The notes under the pieces were generated by a model that saw only the letters and a list, made by a program, of their open reading frames with translations, had not been told where the DNA came from and made no database searches. A program made the position numbers and the translations under genes. A stretch of 64,000 nt of DNA from positions 259,658-323,657 of the forward strand of contig WPIO01000213.1 of the NCBI GenBank assembly GCA_009760855.2, given 5' to 3'. This stretch comes from Cristatella mucedo. Taxonomy: Eukaryota > Bryozoa > Phylactolaemata > Cristatellidae. Shown piece by piece: positions 54,973-64,000 of this stretch (position 1 is its first letter; each line of letters starts with the position of its first letter).

Positions 54973-56245
54973 TTAATCTCTCTGAATAATATTTTTATGC
55001 TTCAATGCATAAAGTATAAATATATATAAATATATATATAATATAAAATATAAATATATAGAAATAATTGTAATGCTTTGACTGCATCGGGCCGCGCGCG
55101 CGTGCGCTCTTCGCGAATTGGCAGCGTGAATTCGGGAAGGGGGCACCGCCGGCGGACGCAGAAGCACCGCCGCCGGCGGTGCGGTGCGGGCCTGCTCAGC
55201 ACTAGCGGAACCGAGAAAGCTCCACAGCGGCGACTGCGGTACGATGAAGTCGCGATAGTAGAGCACCTGGCCGCCGGTCAGCCACGCCGCCCACCAGCCG
55301 CACGTGCCGCCCGTTATGATCGCGTGGCGGCAGCCGGCCAGCAAGGCCATGTCCTCCTCGGCCGTGCCCGCCGCGTACACGACGGCGGCGGCGGCGGTGT
55401 CGGCGCTCGCCGCGCTCAGCGCCTGCGAGCTCAACGTCGCGCGCGTCCACTCGGGGTCGTCCGTCGCGACCACGAAAACGAGGCTGCTGACGTTGTCGCG
55501 CCGCGCCCTCCGTCGAAAGTGGAGGCACGCGGAGCGCAGGTACTCGGCCGGAGCCACGCGGTACCGCGCATCGAGCAGCATGTCGCCTCGGCGCACGTGG
55601 ACCGCGACGAACGTCGTCGCGGCCAACGCCGCCGCCGCCGCCGCCGCCGACGACGCCGTCGCCGAGTGCGCTCGGAAGAAGGCGTCGGCGAGACGCCGGT
55701 ACCTCCCGACGACGGCGAACTCGGCGCGTACCGCGCTCTCGACGTCGCGAAAGTAGCGCCACGGCTGCAGGTAGCAGCCGACCACAGTCAGTCGGCTGCC
55801 GAACGACGTGAAGTCGCCGATGTAGCGGTCGGCGTCGCCGCCGGAGTCACCGTCGCCGCTGCTGACGCTGTCGAGCCGCCACTCGATAGCGGCGGACAGG
55901 TTGAGCAGCGAGCGCAGCGCGGCGTAGGCCGCCGCCGCGGCGTCCGGCGCCGCGGGCACGGCGTACGCCAGACCGTGGCGCCTCGCGGCCGCGAACGCGC
56001 TCGCGTGCGCGAACACGCTGTTGCCCAGCCGCCCCACGCCTAAGCAGTCGCTGATCGCGGCCGGCGGCGTCGTCGTCCGTCGGCGGCGGCCTTCACCGCC
56101 GTCGTCTGCCGAAGCGAGCCCGCTCAGATAGCCGCGCGCGGAGATCGGCAAGAACGGCGGCGGTGGCGGCAGCTGCGTTGACGACGGCGTAGACGGCGTA
56201 GACGACGGGTGCTGCGGACTACCGAGCCCGTCGGGGGCTCGCGGC
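54973..56245 (-). CDS. GT11 family alpha-1,2-fucosyltransferase-like protein
   Basis: A long minus-strand frame, open from the stop at 56245-56247 down to 54973. It carries the GT11 motifs in order (numbering from the codon at 56151): 'GVGRLGNSVFAHASAF' (38-53), 'GCYLQPWRYF' (125-134), the GDP-fucose-binding 'VAVHVRRGDM' (182-191), 'SLVFVVATDDPEW' (223-235), 'GTAEEDMALLAGCRHAIIT' (262-280) and 'GGTCGWWAAWL' (281-291). Family members transfer fucose in alpha-1,2 linkage to galactose in the Golgi and are about 340-370 residues. The codon at 56151 is TTG, so it is not a real start. A Pro/Ser/Thr-rich stem precedes it. The last ~45 residues run into AT-repeat DNA and are doubtful. GC content is extreme, with Ala-rich insertions (170-178) from GCC/GCG runs. 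Confidence 0.82.
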
Positions 56246-56480
56246 TAGCGCGATAGCGGGCGCACACCGCGGCTGCGGCGGCGCTGGCGGCGATCGCCTG
56301 GCGAGAGGCGGCCACCAGAAGCAGCCAGTAGCCGCACAGCAGAACCGGAAATGCCGTCGCCGCCGCTGCCACGTAGCAGCGCTTCAGGCGTCCGAGCTTT
56401 CGGAGTGAGAGCGGAAACGACGGCGGAAGTAAAGCTAGGGCGTCACCCTGCGCGCAGGCAGCTCGGCCACCGCCATCGAC
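56245..56480 (-). CDS. Likely N-terminal anchor exon or frame of the fucosyltransferase-like gene
   Basis: Upstream, in another frame, minus-strand codons from about 56480 to 56250 read 'LRKLGRLKRCYVAAAATAFP' followed by 'VLLCGYWLLLVAASRQAIAA'. This is basic residues then a single hydrophobic stretch, which is the layout of a type II Golgi anchor. The codon at 56372 is GTG and the true ATG is not found. Joining to the catalytic frame needs a shift near 56245-56250, through a sequencing indel, a real frameshift, or a short intron. If it is a fixed frameshift the gene is broken. Confidence 0.45.
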
Positions 56481-56616
56481 AGCGTGAGCGCGGCCGGGGG
56501 GCGGGGCGACGAGAAGGCGCAGCCGTCGCCAGCGAGCCGACGCGTCAGCGGCGGCGGCGGCGGCGTCGGCGCCGCCGAGCGTGCCACCCGCAGGTTTCCG
56601 ACGCGCTCTCTCTCCT

Positions 56617-56655
56617 CATCCGCCGCCGCCCGCCCTCCCCCCCCCGGGTGAGCGA
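56617..56655. repeat. 39-bp direct repeat, left copy (right copy 56910-56949)
   Basis: CATCCGCCRCCGCCCGCCCT, C-run, GGGTGAGCGA occurs at 56617-56655 and 56910-56949, framing the GATC minisatellite and the left arm of the inverted repeat. Confidence 0.9.
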
Positions 56656-56850
56656 TCTGATCGATCGATCGAGATTAGATCTGATCTGAGATCTGATCTG
56701 ATCTTAAGATTAGATCTGATCTGAGATCTGATCTGATCTTAAGATTAGATCTGATCTGAGATCTGATCTGATCTAAGATCTGATCTGATCTTGAGATTAG
56801 ATCTGATCTTGAGATTAGACCTGATTAGATAGAGATTAGATCTGACCGAG
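56656..56850. repeat. GATC-dense minisatellite
   Basis: Units of about 36 bases built from AGATTAGATCTGATCTG and AGATCTGATCTGATCTTA are repeated four to five times with shortened forms at the right end. Each unit is rich in the self-complementary AGATCT and TGATCNGATCA-type words. Confidence 0.92.
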
Positions 56851-56973
56851 CGGAGCTCTGGAGTCTGGTCGCCCTCGCTCACCCCCCCCCCCGCCCCCTC
56901 CCTCCCCTCCATCCGCCACCGCCCGCCCTCCCCCCCCCCGGGTGAGCGAGGGTGACCAGACTCCAGAGCTCCG
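56851..56973. repeat. 34-bp inverted repeat around a C-rich core
   Basis: Arms 56851-56884 and 56940-56973 are complementary with one mismatch (start CGGAGCTCTGGAGTCTGG, end CCAGACTCCAGAGCTCCG). The core is C-rich (CCCCCCCCCCCG, CCCTCCCTCCCC). Confidence 0.92.
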
Positions 56974-58131
56974 CGACTGAGAGTCGCAGGGAGCGGCGAG
57001 AGCATCCGTCCGTCGCCAGGCACGCCGCACGTACGTGCAGCAAAAGTAATGGATTCGCTGATCCGCACAATGCCGCGGCCGTCCGTCCGCCGGCGCTCCG
57101 CGATCTCCGCGCCCGCGAGCTCTGCGCCGAACCGCATGTCTGCGCGTGTCTCCTAGGCTCAGAGGCTCCTGCATAACTGAGCCGCCGCCGCCGCCGCCGA
57201 AACTGCCACTGCGTGAATCGGAGCCAATGCGGCGGAGGAGGCGGCGGCGAGAGCGAGGCTGGAGCGCCGATCCAGTCGTCGGCGGATATCGAGAGCGACA
57301 GCGAGTCGCCGCCGCCTCGACGCCGCTTCGCCCGTCTCGTCGCCAGTCTTCCGCGCCGCAGCGACCGGCTGGCTGGCGCGCGCGCGCGCGCGGACTCGCG
57401 CGAGCCAGATCTCCGGCAGGCAGCTGGGCCCTCGCGGCGGCGGTACCGCCGGTGGCGGCGCCGGCGGTACCGCCGCCGGTGCGCTCTCTCGAGCGAGGCC
57501 AACGCCTTACCGCAGACCGACGGTCTTACGTTCAACGTTCATCTCGGAGGCGAACCTGACCGAGCGGGCACCGCAACCTCGACCGCCGCGGCGACTCGTC
57601 CGTCGGATATCCGGGCGGACTCGACAGAGTATGGCATCGAGCCGGCGACGTCACGCTTTGCATTCGCGTACAAAGGAAATGGGTCACCGCGCGCACCAAC
57701 CGCGGATCCCCGGCCGTGTGCGAGCAACAAATGTGCAAGCCGGCTGGTGTCGTTGGTGGAGTCACTGTCAGTACCCGCCGGCAACGGAACGTACGATAGA
57801 AGAGAAGGAGGCCGGATGGGGGCGGAGCTCGGGCCCGAGCAGGATGGGGGCTGCGGAGGGCAGCTTTCTCTCTCGGCGGCGGCGGCGGCGGCGGCGGCGG
57901 CGACTGACTGTGGCGAGCGCGCCGTCATCGCCGCAGGAACCAGGAACAAACGAGGAGGAGCCTTCTCTGAAGACCGCCCCCCCCACAGAGCATCAGAGAC
58001 GGATGGCTATCAAACGGTGGCGGCGGCGGAGGGGGGGGACAAGTGGGTCACGTGACACGCCCATCGCGTCCCTAGACGCCCCGCTGACGACGGCTTCCCG
58101 TGCGTTTCCTTCGGCAATGGCAGCCGTCACG

Positions 58132-58183
58132 AGGTCGGTCGGTCGGTCGGTCGGTCGGTCGGTCGGTCGGTCGGTCGGTCGCT
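58132..58183. repeat. (GGTC)n microsatellite
   Basis: About 12 uninterrupted GGTC units. Confidence 0.97.
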
Positions 58184-58239
58184 CCTTCGGTAGATATTCA
58201 TATTATCTTCCTTTTCCCGAGAGCCGTGACGACAATAAT

Positions 58240-58312
58240 AATCACAATAATAACAGCAGTGCATTCGTATAGCGCCCGCTGAGAACTTGGTGATTTTTCT
58301 AGGTACTTTACA
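58240..58312 (-). mobile_element. LINE C / SINE2-type 3' tail only
   Basis: On minus: TGTAAAGTACCTAGAAAAATC...CTCAGCGGGCGCTATACGAAT followed by an ATTATT tail. Only the shared 3' block is present. Confidence 0.65.
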
Positions 58313-58314
58313 TA

Positions 58315-58906
58315 TCCTTTAATGGCGCAGCGCCTGTTAGCTGCCTGTTGCCTAGCTGCCTGTTATTGCGACGGCGATACCAGCTACATGTGCTTGCAAC
58401 GTTAACTGATAATAATGATTAAAAGTAATTAACTAAATAGCGTTATATTAGTATTAATCAAAGAAAATTATTAATTACCAATAAAAAATAATATTATAAA
58501 TACAACTGTTATTATAAGCTTAATTAGGGATAATAAAAGTAATTGTAAACGGAACGTCCGATCCAAGGACAACTGTCGCTCAGACCGTCCGCGGCTCATC
58601 GTCGGAGATATTAGCCAGTTATGTCTAGCGTCATTTCCTGTCAAGAGCGTCTACCAAACTCCGTCCCATCATCAAACCGGAGGCTAATAGTGGTAGTAGC
58701 CACACGCCCTTAAAATATCAATCCGCAAGGCCCTTGGTCGGTTTAACCCCAAACCATCAATCCGATCGAGCGAGCGAGAGTATAATTGTAATTGTACAAT
58801 TGAAAGTATAATTGCTGAGCGCAAATTCCTAACATAGCCACTATCCGCCCGACTGACATTCAGATCGACCTTGAGACCCGTCGTCTTGCGGGACAAAAAA
58901 GATGGC

Positions 58907-58952
<46 letters not shown>

Positions 58953-60230
58953 CACTCGGACATCGGTCTATCGGACAAGTGCAGGATGCACGCCTCATTC
59001 GTGTCAACCAACTGTCAATTGTCAACTGTTTGAGAACGGTGGCCGTCGCTCTTGCCACCGGTACTCAATTCGATCCCTTTATGACGTCAAATCTTAGCGA
59101 AGCGTCCAGCGACACTAAAACGGCTTCGCCAGCTAAATCAGCCAAATTGTGACGGATAACTATATTTTTCGCGATGATGCGATCATGCGATCGTTTGCTG
59201 CCGAGGCCACGTAAAAAGCGACACCTCGAGATGGGAGGACAAATCTTTATCTTGAATCTCTAATTTATTTAATTTAATTTTCTATCTAAATTTAATACTC
59301 AGTATAATTAATATATTTAATATGTACATATATATATATATATATATAATTCAATAACTATATATAATAGTAGTAGACTTATTTATTGCTAATATATATA
59401 CATATATATACATATATTTAATAATAATTTAAAATTTAGAAATACTTGATAAAAATCAAGACATATCTTCAGGCTCTCGCTCTGAGATGGGCGGGAAGTG
59501 GGGACTCGAGACTCGGGGCCTCCCGGCATCCTGAGAGGCTATTTGAGCTCTACTCCATAGAGCCGTCGGCGTACGTCGTGGCCTCTGCCGACCACCTGCG
59601 GCCATAGTTTCCGGGATGCGAATACGACAGCGCGAAACCAACACTTCTACGGCGGAACTCTTTGAAAGCTGGTAACAATATGTGAGGCCTTCTCAGCCTC
59701 CGACCTGCCGTACGGGAGGCCGAAAAGCTGTCAAACTAGTTGCGGTAAATCTTCCGCGCTATTGAACCGTCGTATCGTACCGTCATGCACTATCTTGCCG
59801 CCATAGCAAGGTCACAGCCCACCTTGGCTCTCTTACCCGAAGCAGGTGACTGAAATGCGTAGGGAGTCTCCTCTCCACCTCTCCTGTTTTCTATCTTTGC
59901 TATCGGAAGATGGTTATTTAAACCCGGCGTCACCGTGGACTACTGGCCTTGCTATTCGGATTTCTTGGGACCCGATGCCGGATAAGGGTTTCTGAGTTCT
60001 CTAGATGCACCTATAAAATCTAGATATATTATAAATATAATCACATTTAAATACATATTATAATATATATAAGATATGTATATAAATATCATAAGGATAA
60101 ATAATATATATATATATATAATTTAATGTATATATTATATATATATATATGTGTATACCTATAATAATAACAAAATGATAATATAATATATATATAATAT
60201 ACTATAATAATAATATACCTATAATAATAA
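58315..60230. other. No gene assigned; simple repeats
   Basis: AT-rich 58395-58550, unique sequence to 59240, AT-rich with TATA runs at 59255-59460, unique GC-richer DNA at 59460-60000, and AT-rich 60010-60230. A minus-strand frame at 58684-59058 contains a Gln run encoded by the CAG repeat and has no other motif. Confidence 0.5.
58908..58949. repeat. (GCT)14 trinucleotide repeat
   Basis: Fourteen uninterrupted GCT units. CAG on minus, which would code poly-Gln in the open minus-strand frame. Confidence 0.97.
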
Positions 60231-60237
60231 CAAAAAC

Positions 60238-60690
60238 AATAACAATACTAGGTTTGTATAGCGCCCTCGCAGAACTGGATCTCTCTCTCTCTCTCTCCAA
60301 GCACTTTGCAGATGCAGCATAGAAAGCATGAACAAGTGATTGGTGATGATAATATCAGATAACAGATGGTAGCATCCGCAAGAAGCATCCACAGTGCGAG
60401 CAGGTGCGAGTCGCAAGGAGCCACCAAATACTGCGATGAACAAACAGGTGCGTCTTTAGCTTCATTTTATATGTCGCCGCGTCAGGAGACGTTGCCACGT
60501 GGGTCGCCGACGTGTGTTCCAGGCTTCTGGACCGAGGAGCTAAAAGCGCGCTGTCTCCAAAGGTTGTGAGGTTCGTTCGAGGTTGTGAGGCTATACGACT
60601 GGAGCGACTAGAATCAGAACGGCGGGCTGTACGATTCTTCCCCTGGTGGGTGAGGCTAGTTCTGATAGGTAGTTTTCGCCATTTCCAGAC
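60238..60690 (-). mobile_element. LINE family C 3' end, minus
   Basis: On minus: 'RTSLTHQGKNRTAR', 'LTTFGDSALLAPRSRSLEHT', 'THVATSPDAATYKMKLKTHLF', then a short UTR, the worn hairpin AAAGTGCTTGG...GAGGGCGCTATACAAAC and a GTTATTGTTATT-type tail to 60230. Confidence 0.75.
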
Positions 60691-60691
60691 C

Positions 60692-61318
60692 ATTCACAGA
60701 TCCCACTTCTTCTCCTTAAGAAAGCCATAAAATTTTTGCCTTGTGAATCTTCCACGATTCCTTCATTGTACTCGACCGAATTGCTCTTTCTCTGTGCACT
60801 AATCATGTCGGGGGGGGGGAGGTCCAAATATTATTCCCTCTTTAATCGCGTTAAAAATAACCGACTTCCTCAGCTCTTTCACATCCGGCTGCAGGGGCCA
60901 CGGGTCACCTCCAACGAGCTGTGCGGAGCCCCAAACGCACAGCCCTTAGCGGGTTGAGTGGGGGTTCAGTGTGCTGCACAGGAAATTCCACGTCGCCAGG
61001 TCGTCGCTCGATCTAAAGTTCTCGAGCTCAATTCATTCAACCTCTTCCTTTTTTTCCATTAACTTAATCCTCACTTCAACAACCTGTTTCTTTTAATAGA
61101 CAATTTTTCAAGACTGAAACAGTGTTGAACATATTTCACATTCCCCCTTTAGTTCAATTAATGCAATCCTCAATTCAGAAATCTCCTCCTCCTTAATTTA
61201 GTTGATTTAATCCTCAAGTCAACAACCTGTTCTTCCGTGGCAAAACTCGTTTGCATTTCTCTAGCTTCGCTAGACGCCTCCGACGACTTGGAGTTGCTTC
61301 CCCCTTAAGTTGTACGAA
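60692..61318. other. No gene assigned
   Basis: G10 run at 60814. TTTAATCCTCANNTCAACAACCTGTT is duplicated (61060-61095 and 61205-61235). No motif. Confidence 0.5.
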
Positions 61319-61362
61319 GATATATATATATATATATATACATACATATATATATATATATG

Positions 61363-61419
<57 letters not shown>

Positions 61420-61420
61420 G
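61319..61420. repeat. (TA)n microsatellite
   Basis: TA run with occasional CATA/GTATA interruptions. Confidence 0.97.
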
Positions 61421-61424
61421 AACC

Positions 61425-61862
61425 TAGCTGAACTACTGCATTAGTTTCAGCCTGTTCGCGCCCTCAGGTCCTGTGCGGACAATAAATTAGCTGTCCCATT
61501 CCTCCGCTTAAAGACAGTTGGTGACAGAAGCTGTAGCTCTGCAGGTCCTAGACTGTGGAACTCGCTTCCACAATTCTTACGCAACGACAACTACTCTCCA
61601 ACTGCCGACTATGGCACATCTTTTTCAGCGGTCCTGAACTGCTACTTCTATGCTACTCACTACCTCAACTGCTCTCCTAACTGTGCTATGCTTCCCACTT
61701 TCTCTTTGTTGCGTGAGACGAAGTCTGTTGGCTACCGAATGCGTACCGAAAGCCGCTTAGGCTGTGAGTGCGCTATACAAAACTCTCCTGCGTAACACCC
61801 ACGTGGTCTTTATGACTTTGTGGAGTTACTGACGGAGATACATTACATTAGATTACATAACT
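61425..61862 (+). mobile_element. LINE family B 3' end
   Basis: Begins within 'LAELLH-FQPVRALRSC' (degenerate), then 'LKTVGDRS', 'LRNDNYSPTADYGTSFSAVL' and 'MLPTFSLLRETKSVGYRM'. UTR CTCTCCTGCGTAACACCC and the tail TACATTACATTAGATTACAT follow. It abuts the (TA)n array. Confidence 0.88.
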
Positions 61863-61864
61863 AA

Positions 61865-62338
61865 CTATGCGAAAAATATCCTAGTGCCGCGTGCATTAAC
61901 GATTACTTTCCAGTATTCAAAGTTTGTATACATCGCAGTAGCATTTCCATGCTCTGTAATTTCGTACTGTATCGCTGACTCCATGACTTATTAATATTTT
62001 TACGTTCAAAAGTTATGAACTTCACAAATTGTCAGTTCTATTTATACTAGCTGAAATCCAATCCTTATAATAGTTCATAACCTAATTTATATATATATAT
62101 ATATAACCTAATTGGATCAAATCAAATCAACCTGCACCAGTTTTATTTGTATTGCCTATTTCTGATCTTAGGGCCATTTGTCAAAGATCAGTTGCGATAT
62201 AGATCAGTTGTCGTATAGGCCGGTTGGTACAGGTCAATTGTCGTATGGGCGAGTTATCACAAGTTTAATTGTCATTACACCACTGAGTGAGGGTCGCGTG
62301 GTCATAAGATTGGCATCAGAATTTAGCGGTTGATTTGT
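61865..62338. other. No gene assigned
   Basis: AT-rich unique sequence. GTTGTCGTAT/GGTNNGTT words repeat at 62185-62260 (GATCAGTTGCGATATA, GATCAGTTGTCGTATA, GGTCAATTGTCGTATG). Short (TA)n at 62088-62104. Confidence 0.5.
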
Positions 62339-62342
62339 ATAT

Positions 62343-62387
<45 letters not shown>

Positions 62388-62398
62388 GTAGAGATCTA

Positions 62399-62400
<2 letters not shown>
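62321..62400. repeat. (TA)n array, first of three in related flanks
   Basis: ATTTAGCGGTTGATTTGTAT, then a TA run to 62385, then ATAATGTAGAGATC. The flanks recur around the second array. Confidence 0.85.
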
Positions 62401-62600
<200 letters not shown>

Positions 62601-62617
62601 AAAAAAAGTAAAGAAGA

Positions 62618-62835
<218 letters not shown>

Positions 62836-62839
62836 CAGC

Positions 62840-63410
62840 GCCGATGCTAGCGCTTCGGGCTGCGTCACATTAGCCGCCATTTATAAATACATATATATAT
62901 ATGTATATTTATTTATATATATATGTGTGTATATATATAGAGAGAGAGACAGAGAGAGAGACAGAGAGAGAGCTAAATATATCATTGGCAACGAACACGT
63001 GTTGGAAAGGACGTACGTCAACGGATGGATTATCCCGCCGTTCGATTATCTTCTCAATTCTTGTCTGCTTCTTACTTTTATTTGCTCTGTCAGCTGAGAG
63101 CTATTGGCTACCCTTTGCGTGCCAAAAGATGCTGTGATTTTGAGCGCAGAGCTGCAGAGCCCCCTCCACCCCTCCACCCCTTCACCCCTCCACCCCCCCC
63201 CCGTAAAGCGTAACTCGGTACGTGCTGAGCAAAGACGGAGACATATGGCGAGACATGTGGAGACAAGCAATAAAGGAGCAATCTCGGCATCCACCGATCG
63301 AGAGAGGACCATCAACTGAACCATCAACGGAACCCAGCTGCCTGTGGCAGCAAGCTGGCAGCAGCAGCAGTTAGTTGCTTAGTTGCTGCAAGCACTAATG
63401 CGCACAGTGA
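62840..63410. other. No gene assigned
   Basis: GAGAGAGACA repeat at 62938-62973 and CCCCTCCACCCCTTCACCCC repeat at 63160-63200. The open frames are without motif. Confidence 0.5.
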
Positions 63411-63411
63411 A

Positions 63412-63515
63412 TCACTATTCATTTGCAGCAAATGTAAAGCGCCTAGAAAGAGATTGAGTTCTCCGCGGGTGCTTTATCAAATGTCTTATCATCACTATTA
63501 TTATTCTTATAATTA
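63412..63515 (+). mobile_element. LINE A-type 3' tail only
   Basis: 'ATTTGCAGCAAATGTAAAGCGCC', 'TAGAAAGAGATTGAGTTCTC', CGCGGGTGCTTTATCAAATG and a (TTATCATCACTATTATTATT)-type tail. Only the terminal block is present. Confidence 0.8.
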
Positions 63516-63534
63516 GTATTATTACGAGAGGCAG

Positions 63535-63987
63535 CTATGACACGCGCTTACTCACACTGGCAAGTATTGCAAAGACAGCCGGCACCATTAGTGGCTGCGA
63601 AGATGGCAGTAGCAGCAAAAAAATTACTATCCATCTACGTCTCCGGGAAGAGAGGTGGCGACTCTGACCGAAGTCAAGGTCCTCTCGCACCGAGAAAGCT
63701 TGAGAACGACCCACTCTGCCACCGCGTGGCCTTTGCGGGCGACGTACAAGCTCGTAGCAGCCCTGTCTGAACCAGGAGCACACACATCGGCAGCCGAAGC
63801 AGCGGCAGGCAGCGATTCTGGCTTGTCCGCAGTCGGACCGACGGCGACATCGGACGGAGGCTGCGCTACGCGAGTGGCCGAGCGGCGGCGGCGGCGGCGA
63901 GCCGCCGACGAATCGCTGGCACACGAGCACGGAGGCGCTCGAGCGTCTCCGTGCTCGGCGAGTAGATATAAAATGAACGGCATGTAG
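63535..63987. other. GC-rich open region at the window edge
   Basis: Both strands are open for long stretches (plus 63655-63987 with a stop TAG at 63985, minus 63930-63535). No family motif is seen. The plus frame is Ala/Thr/Arg-rich. It may be a CpG island or a first exon running out of the window. A 34-bp palindrome lies at 63924-63957. Confidence 0.3.
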
Positions 63988-64000
63988 TCTAGGTTTCGAT

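Larger units (their letters stand above)
56400..58230. promoter_or_regulatory. CpG-rich island upstream of the fucosyltransferase-like gene
   Basis: Very GC- and CpG-rich, and divergent from the minus-strand gene. It contains a GATC minisatellite, long C runs, a (GC)n run near 57375-57393, palindromic GGCGGTACCGCC words (57440-57475), (CGG)n at 57873-57902, and (GGTC)n at 58132-58183. A 280-codon frame at 57213-58055 exists but shows no motif. I take the region as promoter/CpG island. Confidence 0.45.

Noticed and set aside
55078-56043. 321-codon plus-strand frame
   Set aside because: Antisense shadow of the fucosyltransferase-like gene; Arg/Val-rich composition from GC-rich codons and no motif.
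57213-58055. 280-codon frame in the CpG island
   Set aside because: Contains (CGG)n and other simple repeats, overlaps equally long frames on the other strand, and shows no recognisable domain.

Overview
The window reads as nuclear DNA of an animal, most likely a marine invertebrate. It has spliced reading frames with GT/AG-like borders, an AATAAA poly(A) signal, tRNA-headed SINEs, many L2/CR1-like LINE fragments, long microsatellites, CpG-rich islands in an AT-rich background, and metazoan-style type II membrane enzymes. A sponge or cnidarian would fit, but I cannot fix the phylum from sequence alone. Most of the 64 kb is transposon debris. Only three loci look like host genes: two HtrL/YibB-family paralogues and one GT11 fucosyltransferase.

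Layout. Bases 1-2199 (minus) hold the broken N-terminal half of a protein-primed B-family DNA polymerase of Polinton/Maverick type, cut by the window edge. About 2.3-6.7 kb (plus) is a decayed multi-exon KDZ (Kyakuja-Dileera-Zisupton) transposase with a LINE fragment inside it. Bases 6.7-13.9 kb are mostly unassigned, with SINE and LINE pieces. The longest continuous reverse transcriptase (LINE family B) lies at 13.96-15.56 kb and is followed tail-to-tail by an inverted second 3' end. After a featureless AT-rich stretch comes a GC-rich, hairpin-rich island at 18.9-19.9 kb.

Between 21.6 and 25.9 kb are further Polinton-like remnants (integrase on minus, fibre-like repeats on both strands, a tiny CxxC/CxxC ORF on plus). 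An intact single-exon HtrL-like gene follows at 28.5-29.6 kb. Bases 30.6-32.4 kb hold LINE A halves facing each other, and 32.4-35.9 kb hold a capsid-like block of the Polinton-like element (small intact Gly-rich ORF, broken major capsid-like frame, fibre-like frame).

From 36 to 51 kb there is a dense mosaic of LINE families A, B and C and two SINE families, including an EN+RT LINE A copy at 45.5-47.8 kb. A second HtrL-like copy at 52-53.3 kb has an in-frame TAG and a changed conserved Trp. At 54.2-54.7 kb is a duplicated fragment of an R2/CRE-like LINE C-terminus. Bases 55-56.4 kb (minus) hold a very GC-rich alpha-1,2-fucosyltransferase-like gene. Upstream of it is a CpG-rich island with a GATC-dense minisatellite framed by direct and inverted repeats. 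The right end is microsatellites, LINE tails, (TA)n arrays inside inverted repeats, and a GC-rich open region at the edge.

How parts relate. The HtrL-like and fucosyltransferase products would both be secretory-pathway membrane proteins and may act in glycan synthesis; that is inference from family membership. The three Polinton-like blocks could be one broken insertion or several; only a search against full-length elements would decide. LINE A, LINE C and SINE2 share one 3'-terminal hairpin ending in a GCGCTATACAAA or GCGCTTTATC motif, which suggests SINEs using the LINE reverse transcriptase.
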